NCBI RefSeq assembly: GCF_017377735.1 | Contig: NZ_JAFVMH010000002.1 | Span: 1-64,000 of the forward strand | Reading direction: 5' to 3' | Source of the DNA: Acetobacter garciniae | GTDB taxonomy: Bacteria > Pseudomonadota > Alphaproteobacteria > Acetobacterales > Acetobacteraceae | Length of the DNA stretch: 64,000 nucleotides | Shown: one piece after another, positions 51,369 to 59,851 of the stretch | How the letters are laid out: each line of letters starts with the position of its first letter | Position numbering within the stretch: position 1 is the first letter of the stretch | Made by a program: the position numbers and the translations under genes | The notes under the pieces: generated by a model | What the model was told of the DNA's origin: nothing | What the model saw: the letters and a program-made list of their open reading frames with translations, nothing else | Database searches by the model: none

Positions 51369-52555
51369 GCACGCACCACCCCGGCGGGGACGTTGCCTGC
51401 CATGGGCTCGGCGGTCTCCCGCGTGGCGGCGGCCATGGCTGTATACGCGGCCATGAAGCGTTCCACGCCAGCGGCCGTCACGTTCCACGGCAGGGACACG
51501 CGCACGGCCTGGCCTGCCAGTGGCCCCAGCCCCATGGCGTCCAGCACGTGCGAAAACGCCACCTTGCCCGACGAACAGGCCGACCCGGCGGAAACGCAAA
51601 GCCCGTCCAGGTCAAGGCGCATCAACTGCCCCTGCGCGCGCCGTCCCGGCAGGGCCAGGCAGCTTGTATTGGCCAGCCGCGCGGCCCCGGCCCCGCAGAC
51701 CACGGCCCCCGCCTGCACCGCCGCATGTTCAAGCCGGTCGCGCAGGGGGGCCAGGTCGCGCGGGTTGTCCAGCCCTTCCTCCAGGGCGGCGGCAAGTCCG
51801 GCAATGGCGGGCAGGGCCTGCGTGCCGCCCCGCCTGCCCTGTTCCTGCCCCCCACCTTCGAAAATGGGATCAAGCCGGGTCGGGGCCGGCCCACCCAGCA
51901 GCAGCGCCCCCGCACCCTTGGGCCCGCCCATCTTGTGGCCCGAACAGGCCACGCTACCAAAGCCCTGCTCACGCACCGAAATGTCGAACCGGCCTGCACC
52001 CTGCACGGCATCGACATGCAGATGCGCCCCGTAATGCGTGCAAAGGCGCGCGACCTCCGCCATGGGGTGCAGCACGCCGGTTTCGTTATTGGCCAGCATC
52101 AGGCACACGAAAGCGGGGGCCGCATCCCTGCGCGCCAGACTTTGTTCCAGCAGGTCGAGCCGCACCTGCCCGTCAGCCCCGACCTCCAGCCATTCGATCG
52201 GGCCCGCGGCCGTGGGGGGCACGCCCTTTCTTACGGCATCGTGTTCCGTTCGCCCGATCAGGAACCGCCGGCCCCCGCCCAGCCCGTGCATGGCCAGCAC
52301 GTTCGCCTCTGTCCCGCCTGAAGTAAACACGCAGTTCAGCGCTTCCACCCCCAGCCTGCGCGCCACGGTGGAGCGTGCGTTTTCCAGCATCGCGCGGGCC
52401 GCCCGCCCCGCCCCATGGACGGAGGACGGGTTGCCCACCAGGCGCGCCGCATCCAGCATGGCGGCCCCGGCCGCCGGGCGCAGCGGTTCGGTGGCATTGG
52501 CATCCAGGTAGGTGGGCTCCGTGCCGGGGGCGCTGCCGGCGCTGGGGGTGGTCAT
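51365..52555 (-). CDS. Cysteine desulfurase, IscS-like (first of a tandem pair)
   Basis: A 396-residue PLP enzyme homologous to its neighbour but clearly diverged from it. From the ATG at 52555 (MTTPSAG...PTYLDANATEPLRP) the PLP lysine is K208 (ACSGHKMGGPKG) and the catalytic cysteine C327 (SAGSACSSGKV). Its FTSGGTEANVLAMHG differs from the usual TEANN. An in-frame ATG at 52639 and a nearby GTG are alternative starts; no strong ribosome binding site decides. It is the first gene of the four-gene operon: two desulfurases, ferredoxin, mnmA. Two coupled desulfurases may form a heterodimer or serve Fe-S assembly and tRNA thiolation separately. Confidence 0.93.
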   Translation of the reverse strand: MTTPSAGSAPGTEPTYLDANATEPLRPAAGAAMLDAARLVGNPSSVHGAGRAARAMLENARSTVARRLGVEALNCVFTSGGTEANVLAMHGLGGGRRFLIGRTEHDAVRKGVPPTAAGPIEWLEVGADGQVRLDLLEQSLARRDAAPAFVCLMLANNETGVLHPMAEVARLCTHYGAHLHVDAVQGAGRFDISVREQGFGSVACSGHKMGGPKGAGALLLGGPAPTRLDPIFEGGGQEQGRRGGTQALPAIAGLAAALEEGLDNPRDLAPLRDRLEHAAVQAGAVVCGAGAARLANTSCLALPGRRAQGQLMRLDLDGLCVSAGSACSSGKVAFSHVLDAMGLGPLAGQAVRVSLPWNVTAAGVERFMAAYTAMAAATRETAEPMAGNVPAGVVRA

Positions 52556-53088
52556 GGTCTGGACATTCCGTTCACGGGCCGGTCCGCACGCGTATCGAAC
52601 CGGGGCTTCTATCGGGGCGTTTGCCGCACGGGAGTGCAAGCCCCCCAGGCTGCGTTGACCGCAAGACAGCCATTATAACGATTTATGTGGAAATCCGGGC
52701 CACACAGCCGCTATAGAAGGCCACATGGTCAGCGCCACAGGACATGTCGCCAAAGGGGATATCCTGTCACACAGTCAGGAAAACAGCATTCCAGTGCATG
52801 GCATTCGTTTAATGACGTTCCCCGATTATGCCTGCCTTGCGTACAAGGTCAACGCCTACGCCCGCATGTCCTCTTTCATGACCACGTTTCAGACACCATG
52901 TGTCTGAAACACCCCATGCCCGCCACTGCCATTCCCTATGGCGAACGCATGGGTGCCGACTAAAGTTTCTGCGGGGCTTTCACCTCGCGCGCCCTGGCAC
53001 GGAACGTGGCATCGTTCCCCGCCGGAGCGGTCATCAAACCTGGAAGCGTCATGCCCATGGACGCTTTCCCTGATCAAGCGGAACCTAC
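52556..53088. other. Divergent spacer between cysteine desulfurase and hydrolase genes
   Basis: 533 bp with no well-supported gene; a 60-codon plus-strand frame at 52725-52907 has a GAAGG ribosome binding site but no recognisable features. It contains a perfect 11-bp-arm palindrome at 52886-52910. Promoters for both divergent genes should be here. Confidence 0.5.
52886..52910. promoter_or_regulatory. Perfect 11-bp-arm inverted repeat
   Basis: GTTTCAGACAC and GTGTCTGAAAC around a CAT centre. Size and symmetry suit a dimeric regulator's operator or an RNA hairpin; no T-run follows. It is about 180 bp upstream of the hydrolase gene and 330 bp upstream of the desulfurase operon. No regulator gene is adjacent. 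Confidence 0.5.
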
Positions 53089-53754
53089 ATGCCTGAGGTT
53101 ATGTTTGCCGGCCCTGATGGTCGTCTCGAAGGGCGCTATCACCATTCAAACGAGCCCAACGCCCCGCTTGCCCTCGTGCTGCATCCACACCCGCTGCACG
53201 GCGGCACCATGAACAACCGCATTACCTACGCGCTGTACCGCTCGTTTGAAAAAATGGGCTTTTCGGTCATGCGCTACAATTCGCGCGGGGTCGGGCGGTC
53301 GCAAGGCCGGTTTGACGGCGGCATTGGCGAAATTTCGGATGCGGCAGCCGCACTCGACTGGATGCAGATGGTCAACCCCAATGCCAGCGGGCTGTGGATC
53401 GCGGGCTATTCCTTCGGGGCGTTCGTGGGCATGCAGTTGCTGATGCGCCGCCCCGAAATCACGGGCTGGATCAGCATCGCACCCCCCGCCGCCCATTACG
53501 ATTTCGGCTTTCTCGCACCCTGTCCGTGTAGCGGGCTGATGATCGCGGGCGGCAAGGACGACATGGCCCCCGAACCTGCCATTCGCAAGCTGGTGGACAA
53601 GCTGAACACCCAGAAAGGTGTCAGTGTCGATTACCGCGTCTACCCCGATGCGGACCATATCTTCGCCAAGCAGGTCGACAAGGTGACCGACGCGGTGGAA
53701 GAACACGTGACCAAGACCATGGCCCAGTTGCACATGCCCCTGGCGGCGGACTGA
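53089..53754 (+). CDS. Alpha/beta hydrolase
   Basis: A 221-residue serine hydrolase with the alpha/beta fold. The nucleophile elbow is GYSFGAF (S108), the acid is probably D157 or D158 (GGKDDM), and H190 (PDADHIF) completes the triad. ALVLHPHPLHGGTMNN near residue 30-42 and FNSRGVGRSQG-like YNSRGVGRSQG give the subgroup of small hydrolases often found next to Fe-S genes in alphaproteobacteria. Here it is divergent from the cysteine desulfurase operon, matching that context. Substrate unknown. Followed by a bidirectional terminator. Confidence 0.87.
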   Translation: MPEVMFAGPDGRLEGRYHHSNEPNAPLALVLHPHPLHGGTMNNRITYALYRSFEKMGFSVMRYNSRGVGRSQGRFDGGIGEISDAAAALDWMQMVNPNASGLWIAGYSFGAFVGMQLLMRRPEITGWISIAPPAAHYDFGFLAPCPCSGLMIAGGKDDMAPEPAIRKLVDKLNTQKGVSVDYRVYPDADHIFAKQVDKVTDAVEEHVTKTMAQLHMPLAAD

Positions 53755-53817
53755 AAAACAGCCCCATCGCCATCGCGCGGCCTCCTTGCGGGGCCACGGG
53801 TGGGAACATGACAGGCC

Positions 53818-53862
53818 AACAAAAAACCCCCACCTGTGCGCAGGCGGGGGTTTTTTGTTTTA
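53818..53862. terminator. Bidirectional Rho-independent terminator
   Basis: A-run, CCCCC, then an inner CCTGTGCGCAGG stem, GGGGG, then T-run: AACAAAAAACCCCC pairs with GGGGGTTTTTTGTT. It can end transcripts of the hydrolase gene and of the convergent trmJ gene. Confidence 0.9.
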
Positions 53863-53908
53863 CGGGGCCGGAAAATCTGTTGTCGGGCCTGCGGACTGCG
53901 CAAATGCG

Positions 53909-54003
53909 TAAAAGTTTTCGGGGGTCGCCTTTTTCTGAAAAGACGGTGGTCTTTGAAGCTTTTTGAAAAAAGCTTCACCAAAAACTTTTCTCATTTTTTA
54001 TCA
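53909..54003 (-). repeat. Dispersed double-hairpin repeat, copy E
   Basis: Full copy in reverse orientation, ending 5 bp before the trmJ stop. AAAAGTTTTCGG end, hairpin 2 near 53928-53942, hairpin 1 (AAGCTTTTTGAAAAAAGCTT) at 53956-53975, then CCAAAAACTTTT. It lies between convergent genes, just after a bidirectional terminator. Confidence 0.85.
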
Positions 54004-54008
54004 ATGGC

Positions 54009-54803
54009 TTATTTTGACGTTGCTTTTTCGTCTTCCGGCAGCCGGTGCGGGTGGGCCAGTTCGCGGATCACGCCGTGCAGCGTGCGCAGTTCCTGCTCCG
54101 TGACCTCACCACGCGTGAAGAAATGGCGCAGGTTGCGCACCATGCCGGGGCGTTTCTGGGCGTTGCGCAGAAAGCCGCAGTCCTCAAGCTCGCGCACCAG
54201 ATGGCCCATGAAGTTTTCAAGCTCGCCCTTGGTGGCCACATGGGTCTCGTTCGTCATGAGCGTACGCGCAGGCGTGGTGTCCGCCGCCATCCACCATTCA
54301 TACGCCATGATCATGACCGCCTGCGCCAGGTTGAGCGACATGAAAGCCGGGTTCAGCGGATAGCGGATCAGCGCATCCGCGCGGGCCATGTCCTCATTAT
54401 CCAGCCCCGCGCGTTCGGGGCCGAACAGCAGGCCCACCTTCAGCCCGCGCTGCGTGGCCGCCCGCAATTCGGCCGCACCACCGCGCGCGGTCAGCACGGT
54501 TTTGACAATATGGCGTGGCCGCGGGCAGGTGGCGAATACGTGATGCAGGTCGGCTATGGCGTCGTCCACCGTGGGGTGGACCGTCGCCGCATCCAGAATA
54601 CGATCCGCGCCGGAGGCCGCGCGCCACGCGCGTTCCTGCGGCCAGCCATCGCGCGGGGCGACAAGACGCAGGTGAAACAGCCCGCCATTGGCCATGGCCC
54701 GCGCCGTGGTGCCGACATTCTCGGCCATTTGCGGGCGCACCAGAATGACGACCGGCGTATTACCCAACGGCTCCAGCGCAGCCCCGCCGTCACGCCCGGT
54801 CAT
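54009..54803 (-). CDS. trmJ: tRNA (cytidine/uridine-2'-O-)-methyltransferase, TrmJ type
   Basis: A 264-residue SPOUT methyltransferase that 2'-O-methylates residue 32 of tRNAs. The SpoU motifs are VILVRPQMAENVGTTARAMAN (1), VGLLFGPERAGLDNEDMARAD (2) and NPAFMSLNLAQAVMIMAYE (3), which form the trefoil-knot SAM site. The C-terminal extension with HLVRELEDCGFLRNAQKRPGM is typical of TrmJ rather than TrmL or RlmB. Stands alone on the minus strand, 49 bp after cysS, and might share its transcript. Confidence 0.92.
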   Translation of the reverse strand: MTGRDGGAALEPLGNTPVVILVRPQMAENVGTTARAMANGGLFHLRLVAPRDGWPQERAWRAASGADRILDAATVHPTVDDAIADLHHVFATCPRPRHIVKTVLTARGGAAELRAATQRGLKVGLLFGPERAGLDNEDMARADALIRYPLNPAFMSLNLAQAVMIMAYEWWMAADTTPARTLMTNETHVATKGELENFMGHLVRELEDCGFLRNAQKRPGMVRNLRHFFTRGEVTEQELRTLHGVIRELAHPHRLPEDEKATSK

Positions 54804-54852
54804 GGTTGGGTTCCTTCATGGCGGATTTGCACCACGCTGGGGCTGAACCTGA

Positions 54853-56262
54853 TCATGCGCGCCTCCAGCTTGTGCCGTCGCGTGTGTCTTCCAGAACGAT
54901 GCCCATAGCCTGCAACTGGTCACGCACGGCATCAGCCCGGGCAAAATCCCGCGCCTTGCGCGCGGCCAGGCGTTCGGCGATCAGCGTTTCGATCAGCTTG
55001 TCGTCATCCTGGGGCACGCCACCGCGGAACCATTCCTCCGGCGTTGTCTGCAAAAGCCCCATGAGCCGGGCCCCGGCGCGAAGCGCATAGGCCGCTGCCT
55101 TGTCACCCGCCAGCGCCTGACCTGCCAGAGCGTGCAGTTCGGCAATGGCCAACGGGGTGTTGAGGTCATCGCTCAGGGCCGCCAGCACACCGGGTGGTAT
55201 CTGATCGGGCGCGTCCGCACTGACTGGAGCGGTCTCGTCCTCGCCCGTAAGGCCGCAGTTTTCCAGTGCACGATAGAACCTGTCCAGCGTGCGGCGGGCC
55301 TCAAGCAAGCCGGCCTGCGTGTAATTGAGGGTGGAGCGATAATGCGCGCCCAGCAGCAGAAGCCGCAGCGCTTCAGCCGGGGCCTGGGCCAGCGCGTCGC
55401 GGATGGTCAGGAAATTGCCCAGGGATTTGGACATTTTCTCGCCATCGACCAGCAGCATGGCGTTATGCACCCAGTAATTGGCGAAACGCCCGCCCGGGAA
55501 GCAGCACAGGCTTTGCGCGCGTTCGTTTTCATGGTGGGGGAACAACAGGTCCGACCCGCCACCGTGAATATCGAAACTGTCGCCCAGATAGCGGTGCGAC
55601 ATGGCCGAGCATTCGATATGCCAGCCCGGACGACCCCGGCCCCAGGAGCTGTCCCACCCCGGCTGGTCTGCGTCTGAGGGTTTCCACAGCACGAAATCGC
55701 CCGGCGCCTGCTTGTAGGGAGCGACCTCCACCCGGGCTCCGGCTTCAAGCTCGTCCGGGTTGCGGCCCGACAGCGCACCGTAGGAGGCGAACGAACCGAC
55801 GGAGAACAGCACATGGCCCTGCGCTTCGTACGCGTGGCCATTGGCGATCAGCCGGGCGATCATCTCCTGCATCTGCGCAATGTTATGGGTCGCGCGCGGT
55901 TCGATATCGGGCGGCAGCACGCCCAGGGCTGCCAGATCCTGATGGAATTCGTCCGTGGTGCGGGCGGTCAGGGCGGCGATGTCTTCGTTATTGGCGCGGG
56001 CCCGGGCGGTGATCTTGTCATCCACATCCGTAATATTGCGCACGAAGGTCACGCGCGGGTACAGGTGGCGCAGCAGGCGCACCAGCACGTCCGCCGTCAG
56101 CATCGCGCGCAGGTTGCCGATATGGGCCAGATCGTACACCGTGGGCCCACAGTAATAGACCTTCACATGCGCTGGATCGAGCGGTTCAAACGGCACGGTA
56201 GCGCGGCGCTGGCTGTCGTGCAGGACGAGGCTTGGCGGGGATGGAGGAAGTTCGTGCGGCAT
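54853..56262 (-). CDS. cysS: Cysteinyl-tRNA synthetase
   Basis: A 469-residue class I synthetase that charges tRNA-Cys. The HIGH motif is HIGN (47-50) after YYCGPTVYDLA, with the zinc ligand C38 in that segment; the KMSKS loop is GEKMSKSLGNFLTI; the WHIECSAMS and GGGSDLLFPHHENE blocks carry the remaining zinc ligands. Length is normal. Located 49 bp upstream of trmJ on the same strand, 136 bp from a divergent tRNA-Thr. Confidence 0.97.
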   Translation of the reverse strand: MPHELPPSPPSLVLHDSQRRATVPFEPLDPAHVKVYYCGPTVYDLAHIGNLRAMLTADVLVRLLRHLYPRVTFVRNITDVDDKITARARANNEDIAALTARTTDEFHQDLAALGVLPPDIEPRATHNIAQMQEMIARLIANGHAYEAQGHVLFSVGSFASYGALSGRNPDELEAGARVEVAPYKQAPGDFVLWKPSDADQPGWDSSWGRGRPGWHIECSAMSHRYLGDSFDIHGGGSDLLFPHHENERAQSLCCFPGGRFANYWVHNAMLLVDGEKMSKSLGNFLTIRDALAQAPAEALRLLLLGAHYRSTLNYTQAGLLEARRTLDRFYRALENCGLTGEDETAPVSADAPDQIPPGVLAALSDDLNTPLAIAELHALAGQALAGDKAAAYALRAGARLMGLLQTTPEEWFRGGVPQDDDKLIETLIAERLAARKARDFARADAVRDQLQAMGIVLEDTRDGTSWRRA

Positions 56263-56398
56263 GCCCGCCTAGATGCGCCAGCAGCACAGGCGATGCAATA
56301 TGCCCCGTCACCAAAAAGCATGGATCGGGCCAAAAACAGGACTTGACGAAACAGCACCCTTCCCGCTTATAGTCCGGCCCTGCACAGAGGTGCCGCGT

Positions 56399-56473
56399 GC
56401 CCTTATAGCTCAGTGGTAGAGCAACCGCCTTGTAAGCGGTAGGTCGTGGGTTCAAATCCTACTGGGGGCACCA
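56399..56473 (+). tRNA. tRNA-Thr (anticodon TGT)
   Basis: Acceptor GCCCTTA pairs with TGGGGGC (two G-U pairs); D-arm GCTCAGTGGTAGAGC; anticodon stem ACCGC/GCGGT encloses CTTGTAA, giving TGT (Thr). T-arm has GGTTCAAATCC. CCA is encoded at 56471-56473. The window thus holds tRNA-Thr with anticodons GGT and TGT. Confidence 0.97.
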
Positions 56474-56705
56474 CTTCTTCTTCACGAACCTGCCAGCAGG
56501 CCCTGCCAGATTACCGGTATGCGCTGCACGCTCTATCGCCAGCCCGGCCAAGGCCCTGCGCGACACCCCGTTTTGCGCATTTGCGGCCAGACCGCGCCCG
56601 AGTCCCCGCGCCCCTGCCGCACGGTTTCCTTGTACCCCGAGCCACCGATCGCACCGGGTGCCATGCCCATGCCCGCATCCCCGCCACGCCGCTCGGCACG
56701 CAGGT

Positions 56706-58133
56706 TCAGCTTGCGCGCCAGCCATCCTGTTTAAGGGCCACGCCGGCCAGATACAGGCTGCCGCAGATCAGCACGCGGGCCGGGCCAGTATGCTCCGCCC
56801 CCGCCGCCAAGGCGCCCAGCGCGCGCGCCAGGGTGGGGCCGACATGCGCCTTCCCGCCCGAGGCCGCCACAATGGCCTCGACCGGCAGGGCCAGATGCTG
56901 CTCGGGTTCGCAAATGGCCCAGATATCGGTCGCATAAGGCAGGACAGGGCCCAGAAAGCCCGAGGCATCCTTGGTCTGCTTCATGCCCACCAGCAAATGC
57001 ACCGGCCTGTCCGACCAGCCTTGCAGGGCCTGGGCCAGAGCGGCCCCCGCACCGGGATTGTGCCCGCCATCGAGCCATAATTCCCAGCCGGGGGGCAGCA
57101 TGGCGGCCAAAGCACCATGCAGGCGCTGCATGCGCGCAGGCCAGGATACGCGGCCCACACCCTGCCAGCCTGCCTGCGGTACAGCCAGACCCGACAGGCG
57201 CAATGCCTCCACCGCAAGCCCCGCATTTTCGATCTGCCATGGGCCGGGCAGGCTTGGCGTGGGCAGGTGCAGCGTGCCCTGCGCATCGGTCAGCACCAGG
57301 CCGGGCTTTTGGGAGGCAGGGGCCGAATGGGCGCCATTGTCTTCGCCCGCGGCTGCACCGCTCCCGCCCTGCCCGGGGCTGGACAGATCGGCGGGGCCTG
57401 GACCCACGGCAATGCTCCAGTCCTCTCCCCCGCAGGCGAGCGGGGTTCCCACCCGGCTGGCTTCCGCCTTGAGAACGGCCTGGACCTCGGGGTTCTGCCT
57501 GCCCGTGACGGCGGGCACGCCGGGCTTGAAGATACCCGCCTTTTCCATGGCTATGGCGCCCAGGGTCTCGCCCAGAAAAGCCTCATGATCGCGCGAGATG
57601 GAGGTAATGACGCAGGCCGCGACACGGCGCAGCACATTTGTGGCGTCACACCGCCCGCCCAGCCCGACCTCGATAATGGCCAGATCGGCCGGATGGCGCG
57701 CGAACAGCAGGAAGCCCGCTGCCGTCAGCACCTCGAACACGGTAATGGGCGCACCCGCGTTCACCCGTTCGATCTCTTCCAGCGTTGCGACCAGTTCGGT
57801 CTCACCCACCAGATGGCCTGCCACGCGAAAGCGCTCGGTCACGTCCACCAGATGGGGCGATGTCATGACATGCACCCGCCAGCCTGCCGCCTCCGCAATG
57901 GCGCGCAGGGTGGCACAGGTGCTGCCCTTGCCGTTGGTGCCCGCCACGTGAATGACGGGGGGCAGCCTGTCTTCGGGGTGGCCCAGACGGGCCAGCAACG
58001 CCTTGAGCCGGTCGAGCGAGAGGTCGATCAGGGCCGGGTAAAGGCGGTTGAGCCGTTCGAGAATTTCACCCGGGCGGCCGCTGAATTCGGCCATGGGCCC
58101 AGCCGCGCGCACGGCGCCGGACTGTTCTGACAC
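56706..58133 (-). CDS. folC: Bifunctional folylpolyglutamate/dihydrofolate synthase
   Basis: A Mur-ligase-like ATP enzyme that adds glutamate to dihydropteroate and folates. The P-loop is GTNGKGS (65-71) after PPVIHVA; TSPHLVDVTERF and VGLGGRCDATN are FolC motifs; the C-terminal DGGHNPGAGAAL corresponds to the Mur-type C-terminal domain. The GTG at 58133 (475 residues, MSEQSGAVRA) lies 8 bp after the accD stop and is used here; the ATG at 58094 is an alternative. A polar insertion (about 256-290) rich in Gly, Ser and Ala is not found in the short members of the family. It forms the usual accD-folC pair. Confidence 0.95.
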   Translation of the reverse strand: MSEQSGAVRAAGPMAEFSGRPGEILERLNRLYPALIDLSLDRLKALLARLGHPEDRLPPVIHVAGTNGKGSTCATLRAIAEAAGWRVHVMTSPHLVDVTERFRVAGHLVGETELVATLEEIERVNAGAPITVFEVLTAAGFLLFARHPADLAIIEVGLGGRCDATNVLRRVAACVITSISRDHEAFLGETLGAIAMEKAGIFKPGVPAVTGRQNPEVQAVLKAEASRVGTPLACGGEDWSIAVGPGPADLSSPGQGGSGAAAGEDNGAHSAPASQKPGLVLTDAQGTLHLPTPSLPGPWQIENAGLAVEALRLSGLAVPQAGWQGVGRVSWPARMQRLHGALAAMLPPGWELWLDGGHNPGAGAALAQALQGWSDRPVHLLVGMKQTKDASGFLGPVLPYATDIWAICEPEQHLALPVEAIVAASGGKAHVGPTLARALGALAAGAEHTGPARVLICGSLYLAGVALKQDGWRAS

Positions 58134-58140
58134 GCGCTGC

Positions 58141-59046
58141 TTACTCGGCCGCGACAGCAGGGGCAGTCGGCTGGCGCGGGGGTGGGGCCACAACATCGGC
58201 CGGCGCGCGCATGAGCAGGCCAATGACCCGCGCCAGCGTGGCGGGCAGGGCCTTGCGAACCACCACCATGTCCAGCATGCCGTGATCGAGCAGGTATTCC
58301 GAACGCTGGAAGCCTTCGGGCAGCTTTTCGCGCACGGTGTCCTCGATCACGCGGGGGCCCGCAAACCCGATCAGGGCATTGGGTTCGGCGATCTGCACAT
58401 CGCCCAGCATGGCGAAGGAAGCCGTGACACCCCCCGTTGTGGGGTTGGTCAGCACGACGATATAGGGCAGGCCCGCGTCACGCAGCATCTGCACGGCCAC
58501 GGTGGTGCGGGGCATCTGCATCAGGCTGATCACGCCTTCCTGCATGCGGGCCCCGCCCGACGCGGTAAACACCACCAGCGGGGCTTTTTGCAGGATGGCC
58601 AGGCGGGCGGCAGCCACGAAGCGTTCGCCAAAGGCCGCCCCCATGGTCCCGGCCATGAATTCGAACGCCATGACCCCGACCACGGCCGGGTGCCCGCCGA
58701 TGGTGCCATGGGCGACCACCAGCGATTCGTCCAGATGGCTTTTGGCGCGCGCATCCTTCAGGCGGTCGGTGTATTTCTTCTGGTCGCGAAAGCCCAGCGG
58801 GTCGATGGGGGCCTGCGGCAGTTCGATACGGTTGAATTCCGCATTGTCGAACGTCCATTTCAGGCGATCGATGACCGAGGCGCGCATATGGTGGCCGCAA
58901 TGCGGGCACACGTTCAGGTTCTTGTGCAGTTCCTTGGTCAGAAGCATCTGATTGCAGGATTCGCACGTGGTCCACAGGTTATCCGGCACTTCGCGCTTGA
59001 GAAGACCGCGAATTTTGGGACGGACGTATTCGGTGATCCAGCTCAT
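58141..59046 (-). CDS. accD: Acetyl-CoA carboxylase carboxyltransferase, beta subunit
   Basis: A 301-residue subunit that, with AccA, moves the carboxyl group from biotin to acetyl-CoA in fatty-acid synthesis. The zinc finger C28-x2-C31 ... C47-x2-C50 (CESCNQMLL, CPHCGHHM) is intact at the N-terminus. The carboxyltransferase body contains FTASGGARMQEG and NPTTGGVTASFAMLGD. The start at 59046 (MSWITEYVRPKIRGLLKR) has AAGG 7 nt upstream. The last 20 residues are a Pro/Ala-rich tail. Paired with folC downstream, a common alphaproteobacterial arrangement. Confidence 0.97.
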   Translation of the reverse strand: MSWITEYVRPKIRGLLKREVPDNLWTTCESCNQMLLTKELHKNLNVCPHCGHHMRASVIDRLKWTFDNAEFNRIELPQAPIDPLGFRDQKKYTDRLKDARAKSHLDESLVVAHGTIGGHPAVVGVMAFEFMAGTMGAAFGERFVAAARLAILQKAPLVVFTASGGARMQEGVISLMQMPRTTVAVQMLRDAGLPYIVVLTNPTTGGVTASFAMLGDVQIAEPNALIGFAGPRVIEDTVREKLPEGFQRSEYLLDHGMLDMVVVRKALPATLARVIGLLMRAPADVVAPPPRQPTAPAVAAE

Positions 59047-59313
59047 CTTGAACCTTGTTGAACCTTGTACTGGGCTTACGGACTGCCCGCCTGCATTACG
59101 CCGCTCGCACCGTTCTGCCAAGCGTTATGAGACAATCGGGGCGACCGCCCCCGGCATTGCCACCCGCCACGCCAGAACGGGGGCGGCCCATGCCCCGCAT
59201 GCAAAGCCCCCCGCGCCACCGGGGCGGACACATCCCCGCACGGCCCGGTTGTGCCTATCGAACGCGGGAAAAACCCCGGGGGCAAAGGGGGGCGGGGGCG
59301 TTCAAACGGGATG

Positions 59314-59345
59314 GTCCTGCGGGGGAAAGAATGCCCCCGCAGGAC
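59314..59345. other. Strong hairpin immediately after trxA
   Basis: A perfect 12-bp stem (GTCCTGCGGGGG with CCCCCGCAGGAC, 8-nt loop) starts 3 bp after the trxA stop. There is no T-run, so it may protect the mRNA 3' end or act as a weak terminator. Confidence 0.6.
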
Positions 59346-59348
59346 GGT

Positions 59349-59675
59349 TCAGGCGGCGGCTTCCACCCAGGCCTTGAGCTGGCTCTTGGGCAGCGCGCCC
59401 ACCTTGGTGTCCACCACCTTGCCATCACGCACCAGCATGAGGGTGGGGATGCTGCGCACGCCATAGGTATTGGGGGTGACGGGGTTTTCGTCGATATTGA
59501 CCTTGGCGACGGTCAGCTTGCCCTGCATTTCACGGCCCAGGTCTTCCAGCGTCGGGCCGATCATCTTGCATGGGCCGCACCATTCCGCCCAGAAATCCAC
59601 CAGCACCAGGCCGGACGCCTTCAGCACATCCTTGTCGAAGCTGGAATCGCTGACAGCAAGCGTATGTTCACTCAT
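59349..59675 (-). CDS. trxA: Thioredoxin
   Basis: A 108-residue thioredoxin with the redox pair C33/C36 in [14 protein letters not shown], the cis-Pro loop RSIPTLML and the family start [20 protein letters not shown]. It has an AAGGAAC ribosome binding site about 8 nt upstream. An in-frame ATG at 59723 is not needed. It follows addA by about 175 bp on the same strand, the familiar addB-addA-trxA order. Confidence 0.97.
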   Translation of the reverse strand: MSEHTLAVSDSSFDKDVLKASGLVLVDFWAEWCGPCKMIGPTLEDLGREMQGKLTVAKVNIDENPVTPNTYGVRSIPTLMLVRDGKVVDTKVGALPKSQLKAWVEAAA

Positions 59676-59851
59676 TTTCCTGGTTCCTTGTCTGTACGCT
59701 GCCCACAAGACGGGGTGGGGCATGATGAGAGTTCTACACTTAAGGTGGCGCGGGCCGGGGTCAAGATGTCATGCCCAACATGGTGCGCGGGCCCACGCCA
59801 GCGGCCCATCCCACACCATGCAAGGCCGCGCCTCGGGTGCGGCAAGGTACC

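Noticed and set aside
52725..52907. A 60-codon plus-strand frame before the alpha/beta hydrolase
   Set aside because: It has a GAAGG motif but no features, and its end runs through the perfect palindrome, which is more likely regulatory.
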